From the NCBI GenBank assembly GCA_022478985.1, contig JAKSZP010002662.1, positions 186,001 to 250,000 of the forward strand: a stretch of 64,000 nt of DNA, given 5' to 3'. Below the pieces are notes generated by a model. The model had not been told where the DNA came from. It was given only the letters and a program-made list of their open reading frames with translations, and did not search any database. The position numbers and the translations under genes are program-made. Shown piece by piece: positions 47,793-59,082 of the stretch; positions within the stretch are counted from its first letter, which is position 1, and each line of letters begins with the position of its first letter. This DNA is from Massospora cicadina (Eukaryota > Entomophthoromycota > Entomophthoromycetes > Entomophthorales > Entomophthoraceae).

Positions 47793-49079
47793 ATGTCGTA
47801 TAAAGACAAGTTGAGAAAACTATGAATGAACTTAGCCACCATAAATCAGAACGCCCTAAACTCAGAAGATCATCAGGAATTTGCAGCCTTGGAAGAACAA
47901 GTCGCCAAGATGGAAAAAGGGATCAATAATGTTGCAAGTTTTGGGAACAAGTTACTTAGAAAAGTAACTTCACTAAAGAAGAAAGAAGGGGACCTAATTT
48001 GAGAGATCTTATATTTGGAGATAGAACGAGAAGTAGATCATGTTTGTTTAAGAAATTTTATCGCCAATATCATATGACTGATCAAGAATGTTGAGGAGCT
48101 AAAAACTCACAAATGCGATTGTGAGCCGTTTTGTGGCAAGTGACGCCGAAGAAAAAGTCCTTGTATGATAATTGGGAAGTAAATACCCCAAGAAATATGT
48201 GCCCACTTTTGCTGCCATTTTTTGGAGATGATGCCCAAAGTCACTCCCCAAGTGAGCTGAGTGGCCAAACCTAGAGAATTGGCTAGAGAAAACTCAGAGG
48301 AATTTAAGAGAAACGCTTAAATTGCTGACATTTCATTTGGATAACACCCCAGAATTTTTCCAACTGTTTGATATGACTATGTATGGCTACGGTGATCATC
48401 AAAAGGCATTGATGGTCAAGAATTGCCTAGACACTGACTGTCAGAGCTTAGTTTTACCCCACCTGGAGGGGGACAGCTGGTTGTATGGGGAGGCCAAGGT
48501 GGCCATCATGAAGGAATTTGGGATTCTGACGCAAATGTCAAAGCGCAAACAGGAGTTTATGGGAATTCAGTTCCCTAGAGATGGGTCTTTAGCAAGCCTA
48601 GCGGATTGGTTCAACCAGGAGGCACAAATCCTGGTTGGAGAGAAGGTACTGGATGACTTCAATGCCAGAATCACATTACAAGTGGCCCTTTGGCCATATT
48701 GTGATTTTCACCACATAATTTCTTCCATGTTTACAATGGAAATTGCTACCTCTCAAATGGTAGATAATTAGAAAATTCTGGGAGCAACCTATGATGCCCA
48801 AACAGAATTTTCAAATCCAATCTGGTGTGCAATTCGAATCCCATGAAGGGAAATGAAGGTGCTAATGAGACGAAGAATCAAACTGTGCTGGGGAATAAGC
48901 CCATAGAATTCAGACGGATGAATAAGAAAGAAAAGGTCATCTACCAATGTGGTGGGAAGGGACATTTTGCCGTGCACTGTAAGGAGCTTCAGGATAAAAC
49001 CAACATGGTCCAAGTAAAAGAGTTAGCTGCCACAAGGAATCAGGATAACGACCTGCGTCCTAGACAGGGAAAAGTCTAG
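47793..49079 (+). pseudogene. gag of E1
   Basis: Particle protein. From the ATG at 47793 the frame encodes a coiled-coil-like N-terminus (EEQVAKMEKGINN, KKKEGDLI) broken by TGA codons, then the gag core (48322-48771, open for 149 codons, including LVLPHLEGDSW and AIMKEFGILTQM). It ends with a knuckle in which the first Cys is replaced by Ile: I-YQ-C-GGKG-H-FAVH-C at 48939-48980. Several stops are TGA where a C-to-T change of CGA would explain them. E2 and E3 carry shorter relatives. Confidence 0.75.
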
Positions 49080-49399
49080 AGCTGCGGAGAAGCCTGTTCC
49101 TCCTGACATCATAACTGAAGAAATTGATATCAGTGATCTGTTCATGGACAAAGACATACAGGATCAACTGTATCAAGTGGTCAATTTGGATATAAACACA
49201 GTGACCAGAACTGGGGCAAAGGGAATCAACCCCGAGATAATCAAGTAAGTTGCCTGGTCATACGCCTGACAACTGACAGACAATATTTGGCCACCAAGAA
49301 TCCCAATGAATTATCTGAAGTCCGATTAGATTAGGCAAATCTGTTGATCCCCTCAGTGTGATAAAGGAATCATTTCCTGATTTATTAGCGCAAATCATT

Positions 49400-49900
49400 C
49401 ACACCCTCAATTCAGCTATTAACGCTACTATACACTCAGTAAACAAAATATTACGATCCTCCAAGTGTACATATATAAAGACATGAAGTGATTTAATTGC
49501 AGGTAGGGCGATTGTCAACAGCGGAGCACCCATTAACATTGTATCAACCAAGCTGGTAAAGAGGATGAAGATCTCGCCTGACTTGGAACACAAGAAGGAA
49601 TGTGGGACATCTGGGCCAAATACCACCATCTCATGTGGAACGTATAGCGCTTTGCCACTACAATTTGGGTCCTTGAAGAATCTGTGCCAGCAATAGTTTT
49701 GGCCAACAAAAACTATGACATTCTGATTGGGATGGAATTTCTATGCAAGTATGGAGTTAAATGTAACTTTGAGGATAATTCGTTGACCATATTGGGTCAG
49801 ACGTTATCATTGGTATATCAGAAGGATGGAGAAGCTCCGCAAAATAGAAGAAACAACTTCATCAATCTAATATACAATGATGGCAATGTCCCGATTTGAT
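49400..49900 (+). pseudogene. Protease region of E1
   Basis: The aspartic-protease motif reads IVNSGAPIN at about 49511-49537. The catalytic D(S/T)G has Asn for Asp (49517-49519). The downstream NYDILIGMEFL matches the ILG/IIGMDFL block that ends retroviral-type proteases. E5 has the matching region at 63541 onward. Confidence 0.65.
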
Positions 49901-50329
49901 ACCAATTATTTGGAAGGAAGTGACAAGAAATCCCGACAGAAATCCTAGAGAACTGGGGAATTCCACTGAGGATCAAGAATGAGAAGACTATAACGCCAGG
50001 ATCGCAGATGATAGTCAACATTGGGTTGACATTGGAGATACCTGAGCTGTTGTAAAAGGAGGTTAGAAGCCCCTGGAAGAAGTCCATAGTAGAGCCTTGG
50101 GTGGCTCCTGAGATAATAATGCTGGGCCATGGAGAAATTCGAGTTTTTGTGGCAAATTTGAGTGAAAAATCAATGAAGATTAGGAAGAATCATATCATCG
50201 CATTTGTTCATCTAATCCTGATGGCTGAATTGATGAGATTCCATGATTTTGGGACTCTTGATGAGATGGGATTACTGACCAGGATAACTGAGAGTATCAA
50301 CCTATTGGTTGATTGAGAGCAACTTGCTG

Positions 50330-51120
50330 ATCTGACGGAAGGCCAGCAAGAGGAGGTGCTAAAATTGTTTGAAAAGTATTAGGAAGTATTCGCTTAGGAT
50401 GACCACGATTTGGGATGCGCGAGAGAGGTGATCCATAAGGTCAACACCAGGAAAATTTTGCCAATCAGGATGAGACTGATTCAACAGTTGAATGTGGCCA
50501 AAGCGATAGTGGAAGAGGAAATCAGCAAACTAGTGAAGAATGGGCTTCTAGTTCCATCATGAGTCACTGGGAGAGTCTAATTCTAATTGTGAAGAAAAAG
50601 GATGGCTCCAATTTAATTGTGATCGACTACCAAAAGCTGAATAAGATTATGAAGAAGGATTTGTATCCCCTATCAAGAATTGACGATGTGCTAGATTGAT
50701 TGGGAGAAGGAAGTTTCCTCCACGATGGATCTGATCTCAGGATATTGGCAAATCAATTTGCCAAAAGAAGACCAAGAAAAATGTGTGATTATTACTGTGC
50801 GGGGGCTATACCAACTGATGAGGATGCCCCAGGGTCTTAATACGCCTGCAACGTTCCAGAGGGCCATGGATGCTATACTGAGTGACTCGAAGTTGGCGTG
50901 TGTCCTGGTATACTTGGACAATATCAATGTGTCTAGTAGGACGTTTACTGACATTCACACCACTTGGAAGAAAAATCAAGAGACTGTACACAGCCAACCT
51001 GAAGATTAAGCCAAGGAAGTGTCACTTCTTCAAAAAAGAGTTAGAATATCTGGGATTTGTGATCAACTCTAGTGGATTGCAGCTGCAGGTCCAGAAGATA
51101 TAAGCCATAGAATGGATGGC
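50330..51120 (+). pseudogene. Reverse transcriptase of E1
   Basis: RT blocks appear in order: KKKDGS..L..DYQKLNK, MDLISGYWQI, QGLNTPATFQRAMDAIL, and the active site YLDNI at 50911-50925, where YLDD has its second Asp changed to Asn (GAT to AAT). KPRKCHFFKKELEYLGFVI follows. Frame changes and stops (for example TAG codons at about 50380 and 50396 where CAG would fit) disable it. E5 keeps YLDD at the same place. Confidence 0.8.
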
Positions 51121-51329
51121 TGTTCCAAAGAGTCTCTGAGACATCTAAGCGTTCCTTGGGATGGTTGGATACTACAGAAGATTTATTTGCAACTTTGCCC
51201 AAATAGCCGAGCCCTTTATACCATCTGTTGAAGAATCCAAAATAGGGTTTGTATGGAATTAAGAGGCCCAGGAATCCTTTAATGAGATACTCCAGTACCT
51301 ATCAGATTCTCCAATTCTGAAATATCCAA

Positions 51330-51609
51330 CTTTCAATTGAGAGTTTATTATACAAACAATGCTTTGTTAATGGCGATCTGCACTATACTAAGCCAAGTAG
51401 ATTAACTTGGGGATGAACATACGGTGGTGTATGTGAGCCAGACACACTCAGCCGCTGAGAGGAATTACACTGTAACTGAGCATATATGCCTTGCGGTCAT
51501 TTACACCAGTAAGCAGTTTTGGGTGTACATCCATGGAACGCTTTTTAAAGTGGTGACGGACCACTCTTTGTTGCATTGGCTCCATAATTTGAGAGAACCA
51601 GAAGGATGA
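51330..51609 (+). pseudogene. RNase H of E1
   Basis: Matches the Ty3 RNase H pattern: FIIQ at the start, VVYVSQTHSAAERNYTV.E (the usual YASR.L..AE.NY...E.E), FWVYIHGT.FKVVTDHSLLHWL (the usual YL.G..F...TDH..L.W). The first catalytic Asp region is disrupted by a frame change. Confidence 0.7.
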
Positions 51610-51889
51610 CAGGCCTGATGGGCACTTAAGCTACAGGCTTATAATTACGTTATTTCTACTGAGTGGGGGCTTCTCACCAGAATGTGGATGGCTTATCGTG
51701 TTTACCAATGTTCTAGATGGTATACCCACAGGCGGATGAGCTATTCCAGAGAATGGTCGATGGAGAAATTGGGAATGAGCCCCAAGAAGTCTAAGGTGCG
51801 CTCCAAAAAGCGATGGAAAACACTGAGACCATGATGGAAAAGTATTTAAGATGTATATTGGATTGTGGTTCTTATTCCTGAAGCCGTTG

Positions 51890-53480
51890 AAAAGAGCAGC
51901 TATTGTGCAAGCCACTCATAGGGTTGTCAGGCATGGAGGCCTGAGAAAAACAACCAGTCATATTCACCAGTAATACTACTGGGATTCAATCAACTACGAT
52001 GTCACTGTCTATCTAGCTTGTTGCGTGGAGTGCCAGCTGCACAAACCACATAAGAATACAACTGGATACTGACTGGTCCACACTGGATTTGCCTGGCATA
52101 CAGTGTCCATCGACATGATGGGACCACTGATGATTAGCACAGGGGGAGTAAAGTACATAATAGTTCCTAACGACCATCTGATGAGATGGGTAAAGATGAA
52201 GGTCCTGGCAAAAAGTATACACTACCAGCACTGTGAAGTTAATCCTGGATCAAGTAGTATATTGACATGGATGTATGCAAGTCCTGCTTAGCAATAATGG
52301 GACAAACTTAACGTCTCATGTGATCCCATGACTGAATGAGATAATGAGGATCAGAGGAGTCATGTCTATACCCTACCAGCTGGAGACAAACGGACTGGTA
52401 GAATGTGTGAATGGAACGCTGGCCATGCCGCTGAGGAAGCTGGTCACAGGAAGAACTTCCGCGTGGGGACATACCTGGATTTGGTGACGTTCACCTACAA
52501 TATCAGTCATTTTATGGTGATGGGAAAAACGCTGTTTGAGTTATTATATGGGAGGAAGGCTGCGTTGCTGCTGATTTTATATTTGGTGGTGGAACTAACA
52601 TCGGGGATGAGTGCCAAACAGTACTTAAAATTGACTGATGAATATCCTGATTGAGATGCAATTGCAATCATTTGATACTACACAGTGCATTCAAAAAGTT
52701 CTGGGACTAACGTTTTAAAGGCACAACTTTACAAATAAATAAACTTTTTTTTATCATAATTTAACATACAACCTTTTCCTCTCTATACATATTTATATTG
52801 CTAAAACAATTGTTAAAAGGTATGCACATAGCTACTATTTTGTATAACCATGTTTAAACCAGCTGTCACATTCTTATGAATTGTATCTACTTTATCAAAA
52901 GGATGAACCTTCAGTGCCACCTTCAGATTATAATTATCCACCATATTCACCAGATTTGGCTCTGTATGACTTCTTTCTGTTCTATAATCTGAAGGTGGCA
53001 CTGAAGGTTTATCCTTTTTATAAAGTAGAGACAATTCAGAAGAATGTGACAGCTGGTTTAAACATGGCTATACAAAATAGGAACTATTTGCATACCTTTT
53101 AACAATTGTTTTAGCAATATAATATGTATAGAAAGGGAAAGGTTGAGTGTCAAATTATAATAAAAGAAAGTTTATTTATTTGTAAAGTTGTGCCTTTAAA
53201 ACGTTAGTACCAGAACTTTTTGAATGCAATGTGTATGTTAAAGAAAAGGATACAAGCTAAATCAATGGATGATAATAACCAACTGGCCTTAGCAGAATAT
53301 CGAATAGGCGAAAGAGTTGCCTATTGCAATACACATGGTTTTGGATTAAGTAGCACACTGGATACATTGTGGTCAGGTCCATTTGAGATTATCACCAAGA
53401 CGGTGACTGATGCCTACTCCATCACAAATCTCTTGGATGGAAGACTTGTAAATGGAGTCCATGCTAGTTATTTGAAGTAA
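51890..53480 (+). pseudogene. Integrase of E1, split by a mariner foldback
   Basis: The N-terminal zinc domain (H...CVECQLHK) and core HTVSIDMMGPL (first Asp kept, 52112-52114) are visible. The second block reads SNNGTN at 52290-52304, so Asp is Asn. The third block, NGLVECVN, keeps Glu. After the insertion at 52681-53233, the C-terminal GPF-type module continues (RIGERVAYC, SGPFEIITK, VNGVHASYL), ending at 53480. E5 has the same C-terminal module at 60624-60833. Confidence 0.8.
52679..53235. mobile_element. Mariner-derived foldback (palindromic) element with TA duplication
   Basis: TA at 52679-52680 and 53234-53235 flank 553 bp. Arms 52681-52932 and 52983-53233 are inverted repeats of about 250 bp around a 50-bp centre. 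The outer ends read CACA.TGCATTCAAAAAGTTC. Each arm encodes, in opposite directions, the end of a mariner transposase. The right arm plus centre contains PPYSPDLALYDFFLF followed by KVETIQKNVTAGLN, and the left arm (minus strand) repeats the latter part. It is thus two 3' ends of a mariner joined head to head, non-autonomous, and inserted into the E1 integrase. Confidence 0.9.
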
Positions 53481-53568
53481 TGAATTGGTGAAAAAACAAA
53501 AGAGTTCCAGAAGGAACTGATAGACCATTAAGTTGGTCATGTCCTTATGATTAAATAAAGTCTGAAAA

Positions 53569-53620
53569 GGACCTCTGAACCAATCTAGATGGTTAAGTCT
53601 GAAAAAAGGGCCTCTGAACC
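53569..53620 (+). repeat. GGACCTCTGAACC repeats of E1
   Basis: GGACCTCTGAACC (53569-53581) and GGGCCTCTGAACC (53608-53620), each preceded by AAGTCTGAAAA, lie just after the integrase end. Confidence 0.7.
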
Positions 53621-53843
53621 ATAGAATCTGGTAGATTTAAGTACCTAGGACCCAGTTTGGGGGGAAAATAAAGAAAAATGTATAGCTGAACCAGAACATG
53701 GTCAAGTCATGTGGAAAAAAGAAAATAATAAATAAAAAATGAAGATATTGGAAAAAAGTATAAACTGCATAGAAAAAATCAATATATTTTTATAATTTTT
53801 ATTCTTATCAATTATCCTTGATATAGGGATGATCCAACCTATG

Positions 53844-54980
53844 TCACCCCTTGGGGGAGGGAGGATGGATCACAGTAAGGATGAATATCCCATTGAAATT
53901 GATGTGAGATCTAATGCTAGTGAATGCTAGACCTACATGAAACCAAGTTCTTTGAGCGGATGCAGATCCCTGAGAGAAAGCAACTAGGGGAAGGGAAATT
54001 GAGATGTCAGAAAAAGACAATCGTGAAACCCCAGAGCGGGGAGAAAAGCAACAGTATAGAAAGAGGCTGATGGTGAATAACCCTGAGTAATCCTGATAAT
54101 GTACTGGAGCCAGAAGATTAGTCTTGAGCGCCTTCTGATGGGCTTTTTCAATAGCACTGGACATATGGGCTGGCAGAAAACAAGGGATACTGGACGGGGG
54201 TTGCCAAATCATGCCCCCTACTAAAGCCATCAGTGAAAGATACTGATGGGAAGCACCAGAGGCGAGTTAGTCATGTAGGGAGCAAATGGCATCCTGCAAG
54301 CAATGAGTACGGGCTTCAAAGAAGCTGAAGCTGAAGGAAAAATGGAACCTGGGAGAGGCTGGAAGCTTTGTGGACCAACTTTGAAGAACTTGGCTGGAAA
54401 AGTGAAGAGCATAAGTGGCGATATCCCGATCTAGGATGTTCTCAAGATCAGAGGGATTCAGTGCTAGGGATAAAGCCTCAGTGACTTGGGCCTGTAATTT
54501 GGCGTAGGGGAGTTTTAAATGAATACTGTTACCAATGGTGAGCTCATTAGCCAAGACAGCGGGTTTGTAGTATTGTCCAAGTCAGAAGAGGAACTCAGGA
54601 AGCAAGTCTGACCTGGCAAGAAAGGAGCAATCAAGAGAGAAGGGCATAATTTAAGGAGCATCTACAATGATGTTTGGCGCATTGCAAAAGAAGTCAAATC
54701 CAGGAGAGTTATGAAATCTAACTCTGGAATTGATGACAGAGGAAGAATTGGCCAAGATTGTTGTTCAAATGATTGCTAGCCTGGTTTTGGAAGGATAGGT
54801 TACTATTTCCGGTAATTCAATGGAGGGTCTAGCCGCTGGTGCCAGACTAGGCTTATGAGTCCTTAAAGGAACATAGAAGAGGTTCCGTCACGCATCCTGA
54901 CTCATCTGCTGGAAGAGCTGAAGATCTTGATTAGACAAACTGTTTAGAAGCTGATGGTATCATGACTCAGAATTTGACAT
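53844..54980 (-). pseudogene. Antisense ORF between pol and the 3' LTR of E1 (unknown protein)
   Basis: On the strand opposite to gag-pol, one frame runs for 379 codons from an ATG at 54978-54980 to a stop at 53844, with only six internal stops (54960, 54888, 54765, 54651, 54582, 54264) and no frameshift. The composition is protein-like throughout: HQLLNSLSNQDLQLFQQMSQ, FYVPLRTHKPSLAPAARPSI, RVRFHNSPGFDFFCNAPNII, KLQAQVTEALSLALNPSDLE, ENILDRDIATYALHFSSQVL. The stops are mostly TGA or TAA, compatible with point decay. I recognise no domain. Antisense ORFs in this position are known from plant Tat-lineage elements such as Grande and Retand. Transcription would have to start near or in the 3' LTR. 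Confidence 0.65.
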
Positions 54981-55556
54981 ATGAGATGGATGAGAGGGGG
55001 ATGTTGGGCTTATATGGAAGTCGACATTATGCACTCTAAAATACATTATGCTCAAATTTTGGAGAAAGTAAGCTTAAAAATTAATGGGATAAGCTAACCA
55101 AGAGAAAAATTAAGAATGACATGAGACAAGAGGTTATGAGAGAAAAATAAGTAGGGTGAACATAAATAAGCATTATTAATTGGGCCAAGAAACAAACATC
55201 AACAGCAAAAGTCTACTGTCTATTGTCTAGGACAAGGAGAAAATCAGCAAATCGAGGACGTTAGACTAAGAATCCTGAATATGACAGCAGGTCATACGCC
55301 ATGATGGGGAAAAACTGGATCCCAGGACTAATATCATTACAAGAAAATTAATCAGCCATGCATAACAGTAGATCGTGGGGGCTGCGCTATGAGTAGGTGG
55401 TAGTGAGGAGGAAGAGGAAGAGATTTGCATGCCAAAGGTCATACCAAGCAGCATTGATATTGGTGATTGTACTCCGCTTGAGCCAATGAAATACTTGACC
55501 AAGTATCCAAAGCAGTTTTCTAATGCCCCAGTTCTTTTCTCGCTGGAAATCTAGGC

Positions 55557-55568
55557 AAGAGGGGGATG
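55557..55568 (+). other. Polypurine tract of E1
   Basis: AAGAGGGGGATG directly before the 3' LTR start, the usual plus-strand primer position. Confidence 0.75.
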
Positions 55569-56743
55569 TGTTGGGATTTTTGCCCATATTCCCAGCCTGC
55601 TAGATTACTAGGAATCGCTAGGGGATAATTCCCTAGGCGAGGTTAATTGGAAATTGGTTGACCCAGATTTCAGATTAACTATGTTCAAGGGATTTGGGGA
55701 TATTTACCTGGTCATATCCTTTGGGGATTGATACAGATGAATGCTTAAAATCTCGTCAGGCGGAGTTTCCAACAAAATAGGGGCATCTGATAGTGATTAA
55801 CTATCAAGTGTTTTAATTGGGATTGATCAGGTTTTATCACTAAATGATTGGGAATGTAAGTAGTAAGTTGCGAGGTGAGTGATGTCGCCTATAACTAGTG
55901 AATCAATCAGTTGGTTTGTGACCTGCTATAATGGGTAATAAGTCCCATTCCCAATTCAGGTCACTAGCCAAATATGGTTGGTTCACTTGGTTCAAGAGGA
56001 AAACGTTAGAGACACGTTTTCTGACTCTTTCCATTTAGGTCTCACGGATGTCCAATGATGGAATCCTATCCAGGGTGGGGAAGACCATTGTTGCTGAAAC
56101 GAGGATGGATTTTCAATGGCTACAGCTGCTGTTTCATCAAAGAGGTGTCAACTGAGAGTTAAGCAACCAAATCCCCACTATAAATACCAGAATTCACTTA
56201 TAACAGAAAAACAGAGTTAAAAACAAGATTTAAAAACAGAGTTATAAAGTTATATAGATATACAGTTATATAGTTTTCATCCAGTATATAGTTTAAGTAG
56301 TAAACTTTATCAGCTTTCAATTGTTTTATTCTTCTCAAGGATATTATTGCTGTGTGCAATATTTGGGAGACTCTTTAAGGAAAAGAGTAAAGATCTGAGC
56401 GGGAATCTAGAGAAGAAGCAGAAACAAAAGAGTTGCTGTTAACTGTGTGTTGGACCAAAGAAACTGTCACCAGGGATTCTCAGAGAAGATTGGGTTGGAC
56501 TGTATGAGGGAACAAATCCATATATTAAGACATCTCAAGTATTTTGAGTGGGAATACTGGCCGAGCGTTGGGCCAAGATCTAAGAATTCCATTCAACTAT
56601 GGATAATAGCAGTCATACTATTGTCAACAAATAATACCAAATAGTATACATTGCGGACAAAGTGCACAAGAACTGAACCTGTGCAAGTAAAAAATTTATG
56701 AGGGTTATTGGCCAATAATAACCAAAACCAATAAATTTTTACA
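55569..56743 (+). repeat. 3' LTR of E1
   Basis: 1175 bp, TGTTGGGA to TTTTTACA. Partner of 46567-47744. Confidence 0.9.
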
Positions 56744-56748
56744 CTAAA

Positions 56749-58294
56749 CATACACCAATTTTTCCATATACCAATATATATAGAATTAATCCTCTTACTT
56801 GTAAAAAATGTTTACAATAGTTTTTTCACAAGTGCCCTTCCAAGGTAGATCCCAAGACAAGTTATTGGTAATAAACTTTTCTACCTATCAAGACTCTGTT
56901 CTCTAATGATATGCACTTATATCAATTAATTGCATATAGTTATCTTAAAGATTTGTTAAGTAGCAATTTATGTGTGATATAAGTGTAGTATATTTATGTA
57001 CTTCTGCATAATTGGAAAATTTAATAAAATATGGGAAATGGTGTTTATTTACTTCTCTCATCAGGAGTATAAATTTTACTTATCTAGTTTAGATTTCTAT
57101 GTGTGTATCTATTTGTTCAAGCTCCCTGATGTAAGTGCTTTGTCTTACAGTAGATGTCTCCTGACAGGAAGTTTATAAATTCTTTCTTATTCTCAGTTTC
57201 CTTAAATGAGTGTAACAATTAATCTTTGCTACATAGAGGTTTACTTTTTTATGAATAATACTATTTGTTAAGTTAAAGCCTTTTAACATGAAGCGCCCAT
57301 ATTTTGCGTCCATTCACTTGTCACACCTTTATTATAGTCTCATAATGTATAATATTCGTTTTTATTGATTTATAATTTCTAAACATCCGAGATATCCCAA
57401 AAACAGTATATTCATTAAGTGAGCTAATTATTTTAGATAATGTGTAATGCAGGAGTGGAAGGTGAAGTAGCAGGGCGTACAACTACCAACTTGAATGATG
57501 TGAGTTTGATTTTGCCCTTCGCGCATCTATGGGGTTGCCAGCTGAAGGTTTTTACTGGCAGTTAGTAGGTTAAACAATATGAACACCTTACTATGATGTA
57601 CCCAGAAAAATCTGATTCCTAATCTGGCGGTGGATAAAAACTTTCTTATATTAGTTAACCATGCTCATGTTTCATAGAAATTTTTTTTTCATTTCATTTT
57701 GGTAATGTCTTTACTCCTGACAAACTTGAATCAAATATATAAGATATTTGGTAGCGTTTTTGATATCTTCAAAAAAATTGGGGAGCTACTTATTAGTCTA
57801 TTTTTGGCCACATCCATCTAGAATTTTAATAAGTAGTTTTATCTTAGTAAGGAGAATAAATGGCATGAGTTTAAATCTTATAATTCCTAAATGCATGACG
57901 TTGTCAATTCTAGTATTAGTTGTATATGTAACTAATCTCCATGATAAGTAATTTTTTTCTAGTAATTTTTGCTGGTTTTAAATATGATTTTGTTCCAATA
58001 AGATTCACTTCAAATAATTACTTTAACTCCAATTCTCCTATTAGTAATTATTTATAAGAATGTTGTGATGAGAGCACACCTTTATTATAAATTGTTTTTA
58101 TAAATACCAGCATAGGAAAATTTAAGAAAATTTATGAATTCTAATAAGTAATAATCTTAATTAAATAACTACCCACAGTTAATTAATAAACAAGGCTAAA
58201 ATTACCACATAATTGTGTTAAAACTAAATATCTGGTAGTGACTCAAATAAGCTCCAATTGTTAAATTTGAACTTGTTTTTTCTTTCTGAATAGT
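56749..58294. other. AT-rich spacer, possible degraded SINE
   Basis: No gene recognised. 57452-57645 is less AT-rich, with an A-box-like TAGCAGGGCGTAC and a B-box-like GAGTTTGATTTTG, and it ends CTGGCGGTGGATAAAAAC. It could be an old SINE, but no TSD was found. Confidence 0.35.
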
Positions 58295-58902
58295 AGCCCA
58301 CTTAAGCTCCCTTGTTTAACTGCACAAATTTGTTATATGTTTATTGTTTGACTTGTTGATAATAGATTATAATGGGAAGTAATAGTATTAAGGCTACTAC
58401 TCAAGTTACGCTTTTGATAACCAATATAGTAATTAGGCCCAATGTCAATCTGCGCTTATCCAAATCTTGAATTCATCTAGAATTTTAAGCACCTCTTCCC
58501 AATTTTTACTGGTAGAATTTAACTTAGGATTAGGTTCATAGGTTCTTTTCATGACTTCTGTAGAATTTAACCTAGGAATAAGTTCAGTGGTTCTTCTTCT
58601 TTCTTGTCACGCAGAGTCTGTGGAGATCAATAGTAATATAGACAAAAATTCTTATTGTCCTTCCGACTATTATAACAATAGCAAACAGTCAAATTATAAA
58701 AGTCTATTGATAAGCGCTTTTTTAATCAGACCTTGTTGTGTCTGCTTTATTATAAAAAACTATGGGTATTAATAAGGATTCTAGTGCACAACACTTCAGT
58801 TGCACCCTAATTGGTAACAGCGGCTAGTGCCAATGAGTTAACCCTACAGGGTCACAAAGAAGAAGATCTATATAATAAAAATTAATTGAATTCTCTCCAC
58901 TA

Positions 58903-58950
58903 CTTGACACTACTTTTTTTTTAGTAATAGATGGTCTTGACACTACTTTT
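58903..58950 (-). mobile_element. M3: about 18-bp retro-insertion with 15-bp TSD
   Basis: CTTGACACTACTTTT at 58903-58917 is repeated at 58936-58950. The insert reads ACCATCTATTACT plus an A-run on the minus strand, one base different from the other copies. Confidence 0.8.
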
Positions 58951-59082
58951 CTGAGATGAAATGAAAAAGTTTCAGAACATCTTTTTTCAACTCCCATTAA
59001 ACTATTCTTATCTGGTAACAACTTTTTATGTTGGGACTCTTACCCACAAACAGCTGGTTGTAATCCAGAAAAGCTTACCACT

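Larger units (their letters stand above)
46567..56743 (+). mobile_element. E1: near-complete Ty3/gypsy LTR retrotransposon
   Basis: A 10.18-kb element with LTRs at 46567-47744 and 55569-56743, PBS, gag, protease, RT, RNase H, integrase with a GPF module, and PPT, in Ty3/gypsy order (integrase after RNase H). A 5-bp TSD flanks it. The LTRs differ by few substitutions by eye, so it is the youngest LTR element here, although gag-pol carries many stops. A mariner-derived foldback lies in the integrase region, and a long antisense ORF lies between pol and the 3' LTR. Confidence 0.9.
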
